From Sphaerochaeta globosa str. Buddy (GTDB lineage: Bacteria; Spirochaetota; Spirochaetia; Sphaerochaetales; Sphaerochaetaceae), in NCBI RefSeq assembly GCF_000190435.1, contig NC_015152.1, forward strand, positions 2,858,458 through 2,922,457: a DNA stretch of 64,000 nucleotides, read 5' to 3'. The position numbers were made by a program, and so were the translations under genes. The notes below the pieces were generated by a model. That model was given only the letters and a program-made list of their open reading frames with translations, did not search any database and was not told the origin of the DNA. Below, in pieces: positions 16,609 to 26,293 of this stretch (positions within the stretch are counted from its first letter, which is position 1; the number at the start of each line of letters is the position of its first letter).

Positions 16609-17556
16609 ATGGCAACACTGTATGAACGAGCGCTTGGATCGCTGCTTGGCAGTTTTGTTGGTGATGCCTTCGGAGCCCAAACTGAGTTCAAGCGGGAAAA
16701 AGACATTCTGAAGCAATTCCCCTCGGGAATCTTGGAGATGGATGCATGCAAGCGATCGGTGGGGTCATTCGGGGAAATCACCGACGATAGCGAAATGGCC
16801 ATCATGATGCTTCAAAGCATCCTCAGCCACGGTTCCTACTCACAGAGCATGGTGCGAAAAGCATACCAAAGGTGGCGCAATGCGGGACCTGAGGATATCG
16901 GTATCACCATCTGCGGTGCCCTCGATGGAAGAATGAATCCCAACAGCCAAGCCAATGGAGCGTTGATGCGGATAACACCACTAGGAATCCTGGGCTGCAA
17001 ACTATCCATTCCGCAACTTATGCAGCTCTCTGATCTCGACTGCTCCATCACCCACACCAACCCCGTCAGCCGGGATTGCAACCGCCTCTTTGCAATTGCC
17101 CTGAGCCTTGCCATCTGCAAAGGCTGGGGTGCAGGGGAAGTATACTCCTACCTGCTTGAATGCGCCCCTTCCTATGTAACGGAAACAGAAGTGCTTGCAG
17201 CCCTGAAGAAGGCCAAGGATGCTCCCCCTGACGGCATAGACGGAAGTCTGAAGGGTTGGGTTCTCATTGCCTTCCAGCTTGCTTTCTATACTGTCCTCCA
17301 TGCAGAGAGCTTTGAGCAAGGCATGGTCGAAGTCACGATGCGTGCCGGTGATGCAGATACCAACGCAGCCATCTATGGTGCATTGGCCGGGGCCTTTGCC
17401 AGCGCAGAAGGGATTCCGCTGCGCTGGAGAAAAGCTCTCACTCTGACTGACTGTATCAAGCGACTCTTCGTAAGTGACGAGCAGAGCCTTGCAAGCCTTG
17501 CAGAAATATGGACAAAAGCATTGTTGGAGCTGAATACGCAGAGCCAGTTCAATTGA
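16609..17556 (+). CDS. ADP-ribosylglycohydrolase family protein
   Basis: A 315-residue DraG/ARH-like hydrolase that removes ADP-ribose from proteins or small molecules. The two Mg-binding motifs are visible: TDDSEMAIM near residue 63 and GDADTNAAIYGALAGA near 248. Helical GSLLGSFVGDAFGA at the start is the normal N-terminus of the family. ATG 16609 is preceded by AAGGAG at the right spacing, so the longer frame reaching into the HNH gene is rejected. No nitrogenase or ADP-ribosyltransferase gene is nearby, and its target is unknown. Confidence 0.85.
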   Translation: MATLYERALGSLLGSFVGDAFGAQTEFKREKDILKQFPSGILEMDACKRSVGSFGEITDDSEMAIMMLQSILSHGSYSQSMVRKAYQRWRNAGPEDIGITICGALDGRMNPNSQANGALMRITPLGILGCKLSIPQLMQLSDLDCSITHTNPVSRDCNRLFAIALSLAICKGWGAGEVYSYLLECAPSYVTETEVLAALKKAKDAPPDGIDGSLKGWVLIAFQLAFYTVLHAESFEQGMVEVTMRAGDADTNAAIYGALAGAFASAEGIPLRWRKALTLTDCIKRLFVSDEQSLASLAEIWTKALLELNTQSQFN

Positions 17557-17613
17557 TTGCTGAATTTTGCAAGATTTTCATCTTGCGTGTTCCATCATCC
17601 AAGGTCACAATCT

Positions 17614-17622
17614 TGATACTAT
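17614..17622 (+). promoter_or_regulatory. Extended -10 overlapping the aldose epimerase start
   Basis: TG-A-TACTAT at 17614-17622 matches an extended -10 and overlaps the ATG at 17621. Either the true translation start is a few codons downstream, or the element is chance. Similar TGnTACNAT elements precede the DUF523 and HNH genes. Confidence 0.3.
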
Positions 17623-18598
17623 GACATCTAGAATCAATAAAGAAGAACTTAACGGCATCAGCGGCTATCGTTTGGAAGCAGGGCTCTACAGTGCCTTCAT
17701 CTGCGCCCAAAAGGGGGCAAACTGCATCCAGCTAAGTAAGGGAGAGGCAGACCTGCTACGCACCCCACCTTCACAAGAAGAATTTTTTGCTCAACCCAAT
17801 CTGTATGGCACTCCCCTGCTGTTTCCTCCCAATCGCATCAATAGCGGAAGGTTTACGTTTGGAGGCAGGGAATACTGCTTGCCGATCAACGAGCAGGAAC
17901 GGGGTCATCACATTCATGGGTTTCTCAGCAGCACGCCTTTCAAGCCGAAAGAGCGGTGGTGCACTGCAAAAGAAGCGCATATCAGTTTCCTCTATGAGGC
18001 TACCGCCTCTGAGCCCTATCTCTCCTTCGGCCACACATTCTCAGTGGAATCCTCCTTCAGCCTTGATGAGACAGGGCTGACTCATGCGTTGACCATCACC
18101 AACACGTCAGAGACTGCAATGCCGGTGGGCGTGGGTTTTCATACTGCTTTCAATGCTGACTTTCTACATGAGGGAAGAGAAGAAGCGTATGTACTGAAGG
18201 TGGACGCCGACCAGGAAATCCTGATCGAACGGTCAACGTTCATGCCTACCGGTGAATATGCTAGGGATAACGCACTGCTTACTGCACTGCGGGAGGGTTC
18301 CTATAGACCGTATGCTCAGGCACTTTCCAACCACCTCACCACCAAAACTGACCAGGTGCATGAAATCTGGTATACCCACCTACCGAGTCAGAGGAGCATC
18401 CATTACAGCACCAGCTCGCCTTTGGACTATTGGATGCTCTTCAATAAGGGGGGCAAGGAAGGGTTTGTCTGTGCTGAGCCGCAAACCTGGATCATCGATG
18501 CCCCGAACTCAAAGCTTCCACCCGAAAAGAGTGGATTCCGTGCTCTTGGGATGGGTGAAAGCCTTGCAGTGAGTACTCATCTAGCTTTGATCGGCTAA
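17621..18598 (+). CDS. Aldose 1-epimerase (galactose mutarotase-like)
   Basis: A 325-residue beta-sandwich enzyme that interconverts alpha and beta anomers of aldoses. Visible motifs: RINSGRFTFGG near residue 70, HHIHGFLS with the catalytic His, GVGFHTAFN with the second His, and AEPQTWIIDAPN with the acidic base region near the end. The start is uncertain because a -10-like element overlaps the ATG. It is convergent with the SPFH gene and overlaps it by 18 bases. Cytoplasmic; it should serve the many sugar pathways of this organism. Confidence 0.82.
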   Translation: MTSRINKEELNGISGYRLEAGLYSAFICAQKGANCIQLSKGEADLLRTPPSQEEFFAQPNLYGTPLLFPPNRINSGRFTFGGREYCLPINEQERGHHIHGFLSSTPFKPKERWCTAKEAHISFLYEATASEPYLSFGHTFSVESSFSLDETGLTHALTITNTSETAMPVGVGFHTAFNADFLHEGREEAYVLKVDADQEILIERSTFMPTGEYARDNALLTALREGSYRPYAQALSNHLTTKTDQVHEIWYTHLPSQRSIHYSTSSPLDYWMLFNKGGKEGFVCAEPQTWIIDAPNSKLPPEKSGFRALGMGESLAVSTHLALIG

Positions 18599-19594
18599 GG
18601 AGTCTCTGGTAGAAAGCAGTTCCTGGATGCCCTTGATAGATCCAAACAAGCCGGCTGCCTCGGTGGGGAGGAAAATCTTCTGGCTGGTTCCATTGGCTAG
18701 GTCCTTGGCAATCTCGTTCTGGGAACGCAGCACTTCCATCATCAGCAGGTTGTTCGAACCACCTTGCTCAGCATAGACCTTTCGTACAGCATCGAGGCCG
18801 ATGGCTTTTGCTTGCTGTACAAGCTGAATTGACTCCGCCTCGCCTTGGGCGAGCAGAATCTTCTCTGTCTTGAATGCTTCGGCCTTCATTATACGGGACT
18901 CGCTTTCTCCTTGGGCGTTGAGAATCAAGCTCTGCTTGACTCCTTCAGCTTCCAGTATGGCAGCCTGCTTCTTTCCCTCGGCTATGGTGACTTCCTGCCT
19001 GCGGGTACGCTCGGCGCGCATCTGCCGCTCCATATCCTCCTTGAGATCGGCAGGGGGGACAATGTCTTGGATTTCAACACGAAGGATTTTCACCCCCCAC
19101 TTGTCGGTTGCCTCATCGAGGATGGTGCGCAGCCTTTGGTTCACAACATCACGAGAAGAGAGGCTGGCATCGAGGTCCATTTCACCGAACACGTTACGCA
19201 TGGTGGTCTTGGAGAGCTCACGGATGGCCATGATCAGGTCGCTGATCTCATACAGGGCCCGGTGTGGTTCCACAATCTGGTAGAAAATCAGGGTGTCGAC
19301 GGTCAGGCTGATGTTGTCGCGTGTAATCACCGCCTGCGAGGGGATGTCGTAGACCTGCTCGCGAAGGTCGACGCAGTAGATGGAGAGGCCGTCGGGCTTG
19401 TAGTTGAGGTGTTTTACCACCCGCTTGCGGTCCAAAAACGGGATAATGAAGTTAATGCCCGAATCCAGGGTTCGCACATATTTACCCAACCGCTCGATGA
19501 TCATCGCCTGGCCTTGGCTTACCTGCTTAATGCCCTTCAGTACGATGAGAATGACAAAGAACGTGATCGCAAGAATAATATAGAGCTCTTCCAT
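18581..19594 (-). CDS. SPFH/Band 7 membrane protein (stomatin, QmcA-like)
   Basis: A 337-residue protein with one N-terminal membrane helix (about 4-21), a Band 7/SPFH domain (IIERLGKYVRTLDSGINFIIP onward to about 190) and a long charged coiled coil rich in AEGKKQAAILEAEG-type repeats. Such proteins form membrane-bound rings and act in membrane quality control. The NfeD-type gene 3 bases upstream is the classic partner, and the two form one operon. Confidence 0.9.
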   Translation of the reverse strand: MEELYIILAITFFVILIVLKGIKQVSQGQAMIIERLGKYVRTLDSGINFIIPFLDRKRVVKHLNYKPDGLSIYCVDLREQVYDIPSQAVITRDNISLTVDTLIFYQIVEPHRALYEISDLIMAIRELSKTTMRNVFGEMDLDASLSSRDVVNQRLRTILDEATDKWGVKILRVEIQDIVPPADLKEDMERQMRAERTRRQEVTIAEGKKQAAILEAEGVKQSLILNAQGESESRIMKAEAFKTEKILLAQGEAESIQLVQQAKAIGLDAVRKVYAEQGGSNNLLMMEVLRSQNEIAKDLANGTSQKIFLPTEAAGLFGSIKGIQELLSTRDSLADQS

Positions 19595-19597
19595 CCC

Positions 19598-20029
19598 CTA
19601 CTCCTTTTCCACCAACAGTTTCACCCCTTCGATGGCTTGGACTACGACAATCTGGTCGACACCGATAGGCTTTCCACTTTTTGTCCCGGCGCTCCAGACT
19701 TCCTTGCGAACCCGCACCTTCCCTGTTGCCTTGAGGGGGTCGATCGACTCAATGACTACCCCTTTCTCCCCGATCAGGGAGGAGGCGTTGGTCCGAATGC
19801 CACCCTTGCCTGCAAACCTATTGGTGAAGATTCTTCTGACGAATACGGTGAGTATGAGCAGCGTTATAGCAAACGTGATCAGAACCACCGACGTAGAAGC
19901 TCCGAAATAGACCGGTATTGCAGCTACAATGGTTGCGATACCGAACCACATGATAATAAAGCCCGGAGTAATGATTTCCATGGCCATCAAAAGAATACCA
20001 ACTGTTACAAATACCCACCACAAATTCAT
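19598..20029 (-). CDS. NfeD-family membrane protein
   Basis: A 143-residue protein. Two or three helices in the first 75 residues (MNLWWVFVTVGILLMAMEI, then IVAAIPVYFG) are followed by an OB-fold domain (about 85-143) with IGEKGVVIESIDPLKATGKVRV. ATG 20029 has AAGGAG upstream; earlier in-frame codons lack a site. NfeD proteins work with SPFH partners, here encoded immediately downstream. This is the short form without the ClpP-like protease domain. Confidence 0.88.
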   Translation of the reverse strand: MNLWWVFVTVGILLMAMEIITPGFIIMWFGIATIVAAIPVYFGASTSVVLITFAITLLILTVFVRRIFTNRFAGKGGIRTNASSLIGEKGVVIESIDPLKATGKVRVRKEVWSAGTKSGKPIGVDQIVVVQAIEGVKLLVEKE

Positions 20030-20059
20030 CTGCTTACTCCTTGAGTGATATTCACATAA

Positions 20060-20084
20060 GAAAACAGTAGACTTGCTCTGTTTC
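20060..20084 (-). terminator. Weak terminator after the 28434-20098 operon
   Basis: On the minus strand GAAACAG and CTGTTTTC form a 7-bp stem around a 10-base loop, and the second arm itself supplies the T run. It lies just after the response regulator stop and before the NfeD gene. Confidence 0.4.
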
Positions 20085-20097
20085 CATGTCAATCGTA

Positions 20098-20898
20098 TCA
20101 ACGGCCGCCTTTCTTGAACTCCAGTGGAGTGAGACCGAAACAACTCTTGAAAATCTTGCAGAAGTAACGATAGTCCTTGTACCCAACCATAAGGGCTACC
20201 TCTCCCACCTGCCGCTCCTTTTGTTGCAGCATCGCGGTGGCCATTCGCATTCGATACAAGGTGAGATATTCCAAAAAGGTATAACCGGTTCGTTCCTTGA
20301 ACAGATTCGAAAGGGTTCTTTCGCTCAACCCCATGTGCTCGGCAATATCTCCTACGTTCAGATGCTCGGCATAGTGTTGCTCGATGATGGCGACCGCATC
20401 TTGGATGTATTGATCTCGATAATCTTTTGATAAACTGGCTTTACCTGGGACAAATCCCTCAGAGAGAGCTCTCAGCTGCTCCAATTCAAGGTCTTTTTCC
20501 CGTTCCTGTTTGCGGCTGTGAATCTCTTTGGCGGCCTTGGTGAGTACCGCTGCCAGCTCTTTGGGATCTATGGGCTTAAGAATGTAGCCCTTCACCCCGT
20601 GACTGAGAGCTTTCTGGGCATAGGAAAATTGCGCATGGCCGCTGATGATAATGCACTCACAATCGGGAAGCTGATCAGATAAAACGCCGATGAGCTCAAG
20701 ACCATCCTTGCCTGGCATGGCGATATCGGTGACTAGGATATCAGGTTCTAGCTTAAGAGCTAGTTCTTGTGCATCGATACCGTTGTCGGCCTCTGCGATG
20801 ACGACCATGCCCAAAGCCTTCCAATCGGTAGTGAGAATTAGCCCCTTTCTCAGTATATTCTCATCCTCAGCTACCAATACCTTCAACCTTTCTTCCAT
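20098..20898 (-). CDS. Response regulator with AraC-type DNA-binding domain
   Basis: A 266-residue YesN-like regulator. The receiver (1-120) has acidic EDE at 11-13, phosphoacceptor Asp in LVTDIAMPGKDG near 58 and the Lys in LKPIDP. The C-terminal 100 residues form an AraC HTH pair (MGLSERTLSNLFKERTGYTF and VGYKDYRYFCKIF). It begins inside the end of the kinase gene with a 16-base overlap, so the two are translationally linked. As the last genes of the transporter operon, the pair probably senses the substrate and autoregulates the operon. Confidence 0.9.
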   Translation of the reverse strand: MEERLKVLVAEDENILRKGLILTTDWKALGMVVIAEADNGIDAQELALKLEPDILVTDIAMPGKDGLELIGVLSDQLPDCECIIISGHAQFSYAQKALSHGVKGYILKPIDPKELAAVLTKAAKEIHSRKQEREKDLELEQLRALSEGFVPGKASLSKDYRDQYIQDAVAIIEQHYAEHLNVGDIAEHMGLSERTLSNLFKERTGYTFLEYLTLYRMRMATAMLQQKERQVGEVALMVGYKDYRYFCKIFKSCFGLTPLEFKKGGR

Positions 20899-22616
20899 TG
20901 CAGTACCTCTTGCTGTATGCGAATCGTAATGGTAGTTCCCTTGCCCACATCGGATCTGATGAAGAATTCACAAGCACTGCCATAGTTCAACGTAAGTCGC
21001 CTCTGAACATTCTGCAGCCCGGTACCCTCCTGCATTGCATCAATGATTTCACGATAGGATGCCATGCCTTTTGCCCTCTCACTCTCCATGCCGACCCCGT
21101 CATCGGAAATCGTGAATAGTATTGCAGCATCCTCGCGCTTTGTACCGATGGTCAGCCTCCCTTTTCCCCGTTTCTTCTCAAGTCCATGCATAAGAGCATT
21201 CTCAACGAGAGGCTGGAGAAGAAAGCGGGGAATCGTGAGTGAGTTAAGCGTTGAATCAATATCACACTCGACTGACAAACGCTCGCCCATTCTTCGTTGC
21301 TGCAAAGCTAGGTAGTGGGAAACAATGGCCAGTTCCTCTTCGAGAGTGATCATACCTTCGGCCAAATCGAGCGTACTCCTGAGCAAAAGACCCAGCTCAA
21401 CAATTGTGGCGGAAGCTTCCTCGCTTTGGTTAAGCAGAATGTACCATTTGACCAACTCCAAACAGTTGAAAATAAAGTGCGGCCTAGTCTGGGCCTGTAA
21501 TGCCTTAATCTGGGCAGTCCTGAGGCTCTGCTCCTTCTGCTGGTTGGTCAGTAACAGCCGTTCCATGTTCATTACCATCTCGTTCACCGATTCACCGAGC
21601 ACGCCAAATTCATCGTTGCCGATGATGTGCGTTCGAGCAGAAAAGTCTCCCTCGCTAACACGCTTCAAGCATGCAACCACCTCATCCAACGGCTTGGATG
21701 CTTTTCGGCTGTATCGATAGGCAAGATAAAAACATAAGAGTGTCATGAGTGTTCCCAGCGATATGCTGATGGTAGCCACAATGGATGTAATTTCATCAAT
21801 CTGGGCCAACGGATAAAGAGAAACTAACGAGAACGCAAGAGCTCTATCATTCTGGATAGAGAATTGATAACGCTGGCCGTCGTTGATGGAAACAGGGGTA
21901 TGGATGCTTAGGCTGCTCTGACGTATAAAATCTAGCTCTTCATCAGTAAAAATTCCGTTGAGTATCCGACTGCTTGTCTTATGCTCGTCGAGTATAGCCA
22001 CATAGGGAAAGTGGGCGGTAGAGTGAGTATCCAAAATATCCTTTAGTTGCTCATATCCAATATCGAGAATAATGAAACCCTCAAAGGAAGCTTGCTTGAC
22101 ATGTCTTGCAAGACTGAATATTCGTCCCAGACTATCCTGAGAGGCGTGTAGATATAACACTGCCTCACCTTGGGTTAGAAAGGCTTTGCGAAGGACACCC
22201 CAGTTACGATAGGACTCTTGGGTATATTCGATGGGTGTTTCTACAGAATTCAGACGTACGTGACCATCAAGTGATACTACATGGACTGCAGGCTTGAGGT
22301 GACGTGCAGTAAGCAACAGGAAAAGGGCATTATAAAGATTGGTTTGTTGTTCTTGGGAAATTTGCGAAGCATACAGAGGAAGAAAGGTTTGGTCGGTGGC
22401 AATTGCATCCAATACAGTCAAGGTGTCACCAACCAGTCCCTGCAGTTGAAGAAAGAGACGATCATTCACTTCCACAGTTGTTGAACGTACCCGATCAAGC
22501 AGAATATTGCGTACAAGAGAGTATGCCAGCGGACCGATAATTACCAACGGCAGCACGCCGATAAGCAGGTAAGAAATCAGGAGCTGTGAAAAGAACTTTC
22601 TGACTCGTCGTTGCAC
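20883..22616 (-). CDS. Sensor histidine kinase, YesM-like
   Basis: A 577-residue membrane kinase: helices at about 12-32 and 280-300, an extracytoplasmic sensor between them, a HAMP domain (RKASKPLDEVVACLKRVSEG), then the His-kinase motif RPHFIFNCLELVKWY and the ATP-binding segment LLQPLVENALMHG and ISDDGVGME. GTG 22616 follows GGGAG and overlaps the phosphatase gene by 40 bases. It pairs with the AraC-type regulator after it. It resembles, but is clearly distinct from, the kinase at 3174-4853. Confidence 0.88.
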   Translation of the reverse strand: MQRRVRKFFSQLLISYLLIGVLPLVIIGPLAYSLVRNILLDRVRSTTVEVNDRLFLQLQGLVGDTLTVLDAIATDQTFLPLYASQISQEQQTNLYNALFLLLTARHLKPAVHVVSLDGHVRLNSVETPIEYTQESYRNWGVLRKAFLTQGEAVLYLHASQDSLGRIFSLARHVKQASFEGFIILDIGYEQLKDILDTHSTAHFPYVAILDEHKTSSRILNGIFTDEELDFIRQSSLSIHTPVSINDGQRYQFSIQNDRALAFSLVSLYPLAQIDEITSIVATISISLGTLMTLLCFYLAYRYSRKASKPLDEVVACLKRVSEGDFSARTHIIGNDEFGVLGESVNEMVMNMERLLLTNQQKEQSLRTAQIKALQAQTRPHFIFNCLELVKWYILLNQSEEASATIVELGLLLRSTLDLAEGMITLEEELAIVSHYLALQQRRMGERLSVECDIDSTLNSLTIPRFLLQPLVENALMHGLEKKRGKGRLTIGTKREDAAILFTISDDGVGMESERAKGMASYREIIDAMQEGTGLQNVQRRLTLNYGSACEFFIRSDVGKGTTITIRIQQEVLQWKKG

Positions 22617-23416
22617 GCCTGCTCTCCCAGTAGATTTCGAATGAACCTAGTATACCATGGGAAAAGCGCTTTGTTAGTGACAAGAATATCCTGATACGGC
22701 ATGTGGTCGACACAGTGCAGAGATGAAAAACAGCCACCGGCTTCCTCAACCAACACCTTCCCTGCGGCATAATCATGATACTTGAGCTTAAACTCGACAA
22801 AAGCCTCAACACGCCCCATGGCCACATAGCACAAATGAAGCGCTGCCGAACCAAAGTCACGCACATCCCCACCCTCTCGGCAGAGAAGTTCATAGATTTT
22901 CAAGTGGGAAGGGATGAGAGAGGGAACGCGTAAGGGAGGAGGTGCAATACTCACTGCATCGGCAATGGAAGCAACCGAAGAGATGTGAATCGCCTTACTA
23001 TTCAAGAAGGCTCCACAGCCCTGTGCGGCATAGAAGAGTTCGTTACTTTGGGGAGAGAACACCACGCCGATTACCGGGTGTGAATCCTGAGCCTCGTAGG
23101 CAATGCTGATGGTATAGCCGGGGATACCGTGGACAAGGTTGTTTGTCCCGTCTATGGGATCAACTATCCAGGTCCCTCCATTACCATACTCAATCAGGCC
23201 TTCTTCCTCACCAAGGAAGTTATCCAAAGGAAATGAGTGATGGATTATATCGCGAATCAGACGCTCGCTGGCAGTGTCCAGATGAGTGACCACATCGCTC
23301 TTTCCTTTTACCAGGAAGGCGATATCAGTCAGGTTGGAAGCAAGAATCATTTCACCGGCCATTTTAGCTGCACCACAGGCGATTTTCAGACGATCTTCGA
23401 AACAAGATACCGTCAT
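22577..23416 (-). CDS. Inositol-monophosphatase-family phosphatase
   Basis: A 279-residue Mg-dependent phosphatase. The family signatures are present: GEEEG at about 69-73 (metal-binding Glu), WIVDPIDGTNNLVHGIPGY near 84-102 (three acidic ligands) and a later YHDYAAGKVLVEEAGG, which has the fourth Asp. Relatives hydrolyse inositol phosphate, 3'-phosphoadenosine phosphate or sugar phosphates. Its ATG shares ATGA with the end of the permease gene, so it belongs to the importer operon. That position suggests it dephosphorylates the imported compound, which would then be a phosphate ester rather than iron. Confidence 0.85.
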   Translation of the reverse strand: MTVSCFEDRLKIACGAAKMAGEMILASNLTDIAFLVKGKSDVVTHLDTASERLIRDIIHHSFPLDNFLGEEEGLIEYGNGGTWIVDPIDGTNNLVHGIPGYTISIAYEAQDSHPVIGVVFSPQSNELFYAAQGCGAFLNSKAIHISSVASIADAVSIAPPPLRVPSLIPSHLKIYELLCREGGDVRDFGSAALHLCYVAMGRVEAFVEFKLKYHDYAAGKVLVEEAGGCFSSLHCVDHMPYQDILVTNKALFPWYTRFIRNLLGEQACNDESESSFHSS

Positions 23417-24301
23417 ACCACGCTCCCTTTACCCTTGGTCAGAGTGTTGAAAACCAGCAAGCTGATAATAGTAGCAAATGTAAGAATTGAGGCAAGCGCT
23501 GCTGCAGTTCCGTACCCGTCCTTCATAATCTCGGTGTAGATTGCCACAGAGATGGTTCCTGTCCTGCCCGAGTAAAGAATGAGGGTAGAACTCAATTCAT
23601 TGATGGTGGAAATCCAGCTGAGAATAGCTCCCGAGAGAACCCCGGGAAGCATTAATATGGCAGTAATCTTGAAGAAGGTCTTCATTGGGGAAACTCCAAG
23701 GTTAATTGAAGCCTCTTCACTACTGAGATCCAATTGATACAGAATGCCGGTACTTGAACGGATGATGTAGGGAATCTTGCGAATGGTGTAGCTGATGATT
23801 AAAATCGCAGCGGTTCCGGTGAGGACAAGCGGCGGCTTGTTGAAAGCCATAACCAAGATTATGCCCAATACAGAACCAGGAATGACATACGGTGACATGA
23901 GCACGAAGTCCAGAATGTTGGTTAAGTTCGATTTGCGTCTGACAATGACATAGGAGGTGAACATCCCGATGACAATCATGAATACCATAGCGATAGTGGA
24001 ATAGAGGAACGTTCTTGCTATGTTCGCCGATAGCTTGAACCAAACAGAACGATAGCTCTCCAAACTAAAACCGGAAACAAAAAGAGGCCCTCGGGTTTTT
24101 ATGAAGGACGTAACCATCGTCGTTATCTGAGGTGCTAAGGCACATAGTGCAATGAAGTAACAAAGGATGGTCAGCAGAATAAAAGGCAGCTTCTTGAGTT
24201 TTTTCACCGCTGGCGGACGAAGGCCAGACATGGAATAGGAGCGCTTGCCGATGGAAATTTTCTGTAGGAGCAGAACGGAAAGGGAAAAGAGAATAATAAT
24301 T

Positions 24302-25507
24302 AAAATCCGTATTTGCACACGGGAGCTAGAAACCTTCAGAATTCGCTTTCTTCTTGAGAAACAGCTCCCGATATGAGATGTTTCGGGAGCACTCAATTCC
24401 CAAATTGATCAAAATATCCACTTTTTCAAGCTTTTCCTTAGGAGGATTCATCACGAATGAGAAGAGGTTGATGAAGCCTTCAATCGAGTCCCTGTCGAAG
24501 CTGGAATGGGCAAGAAAGAACCTCTTCAGATAGAAATGGATTCTGTTGACGCGTTCCATCGGGTTTTCCTTGTCTTGGAGCTTCTTAAGCTCTGCCGACT
24601 GGTAGGCCCTGCTTTGAAGGCCAAGTCCCTCAACAAGCTTTCTGTGGGAGCCTTCCTTGTCATGGATGAGCACCGAACCAGGCCTGATGTGATCCTTGAA
24701 GGATTCGTACGCCTTTCTCTGGGTTGGCTTTCCGTATCCCTCCAATGTGCAGAAAACATGATGGGAGTCGCAGGCGACGCCGATGCAGATCTGGTTTCTC
24801 GATATGCCTCTCAGCTTCTTTCCTTCCTGCATGACCAGATCCGAGGTGCGTACGGAATAGAAGGTCTCATCAAGGGTCACCTCACCCTCGAGGACGATGC
24901 CCTCCTGGTATTCCTGGACAAGGAGGAATACCTTCTCAAGCCAGAATCGGGACGTGGTTATGGCGTTCTTGTTGTTCCATGAGTCCGCACGCAGGCTTAC
25001 ATAGGAAAACAAGTTGTACAGATACTCTATCCATTCGCTGATTGGTATCTTGTGCCCGTCGAAGACCGTTTCAGTAAGCACGGTGAATTTCCTGTAGCAG
25101 GCATTGCATCGGTACATCTGCACACCATTTGCCGACAGTCCGGCCTTCTTAATGTCACTGGATCCGCACAGCCTGCAACCAAAAGGAATCTTGCTGTTGA
25201 GGAACTCGGCTTCATTTGTTTCGGCTAAGGCATGGTGCCGCTCATGGTAATGACGCTCATGATGCTGCTTGATGAAAGCCTGGGAAGGAGTGATGTCTCC
25301 TTGTTCATCCCAGGGCGTGGAACGCCGGGATGTGCTGTGCTGATCTGGTTTCATAGGTGGTGGCCTCTTGAAGAACCAAGCTTTGAAGCTGCATCAAGGG
25401 CCACCACGCTCCAAATGCAGCCTCTCCGCCGGATTCATGGATATTCTACCATGATTCGGCGTCCCTTCCTATTCACTGGTCAGCTCCCGTGTGCAAATAC
25501 GGATTTT
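24302..25507 (-). mobile_element. Complete IS1595-like insertion sequence, 1206 bp
   Basis: The ends are perfect 26-bp inverted repeats (24302-24327 and 25482-25507, beginning AAAATCCGTATTTGCACACG). Both sides are flanked by the direct repeat TAATAATT (24294-24301 and 25508-25515). An 8-bp duplication and a zinc-ribbon DDE transposase fit the IS1595 family. Perfect ends and flanks suggest a recent insertion. It carries one gene and lies in the same direction as the host operon. Confidence 0.92.
24326..25354 (-). CDS. IS1595-family transposase
   Basis: A 342-residue DDE transposase. The N-terminus has a zinc ribbon with two Cys pairs (CRLCG and CNACYRKF, about residues 60-87). The catalytic core shows Asp in VTLDETFYS, Asp in VLIHDKEGSHRK, and a Glu/Asn-bearing helix MERVNRIHFYLKRFF. 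Its stop codon overlaps the inner edge of the left terminal repeat, so the gene fills the element. It appears intact and may be active. Confidence 0.88.
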   Translation of the reverse strand: MKPDQHSTSRRSTPWDEQGDITPSQAFIKQHHERHYHERHHALAETNEAEFLNSKIPFGCRLCGSSDIKKAGLSANGVQMYRCNACYRKFTVLTETVFDGHKIPISEWIEYLYNLFSYVSLRADSWNNKNAITTSRFWLEKVFLLVQEYQEGIVLEGEVTLDETFYSVRTSDLVMQEGKKLRGISRNQICIGVACDSHHVFCTLEGYGKPTQRKAYESFKDHIRPGSVLIHDKEGSHRKLVEGLGLQSRAYQSAELKKLQDKENPMERVNRIHFYLKRFFLAHSSFDRDSIEGFINLFSFVMNPPKEKLEKVDILINLGIECSRNISYRELFLKKKANSEGF

Positions 25508-26293
25508 TAATAATTACGCTCAGCGTGCTCGCCATAGTTGCATTGCCGCCGATTTCACTCATATATTCCTCATAAACAAGAACAGGAAGAACCTTATAAC
25601 CCTCTCCGATGAGCATCGGAGTCCCTAAATCTGCCAGACTTGTCATAAATACTACTACCGCTCCGGCTGTGATTGTGGGCATGATTAAGGGAAACGTAAC
25701 CGTCAGAAGCTTCTTCAGTCCGTGAACACCTAAGTTCTCAGCTGCTTCCTCGAGAGAGCTGTCGAACGTCTGTAGCGCCCCTTGGACATACATATAAATA
25801 AAGGGAAACAACTTAAGGGTAAAAACAAGAATCAGACCGCGAAACCCATAGATGGTAGGAATCTCAATACCAATATGCCGTACTAGGTTTGTGATAAAAC
25901 CATTTCGACCCAGCAACATAATCCACGAGTAGGCTCCAATGAAAGGAGGTGAAAGCAGGCTTATGATAACCATGGCATTGAGAATCTTTTTGCCTGGGAT
26001 ATTGAAGCGGGCAACTACATATCCCATTGGGACTCCCAGTAGTATCGCAAAGATTGTAGTGGTAATGGAAACAGCAAAGCTGTGTTTTAAAGTGTTGAAA
26101 TAATAGGGAAGGCGGAAGAAGTCGACATAATTCACCAGTGACAGCTTTCCTGTATCGTTGGCGAGGAAACTGCGAGAGAGCATTCCGACCAGAGGGTAGA
26201 CCAAGAAGAAAATTGCCAAGCCAAAGGCTGAAAGAATGACAAAGCCCCAGAAGCCGAATCTATTCAGACCTTTCTGCATCCAGTTAGGCTCTC

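Noticed and set aside
18845-20044. Rightward 399-codon frame opposite the SPFH and NfeD genes
   Set aside because: Low-complexity composition, spans two real genes and their junction, no recognisable family.
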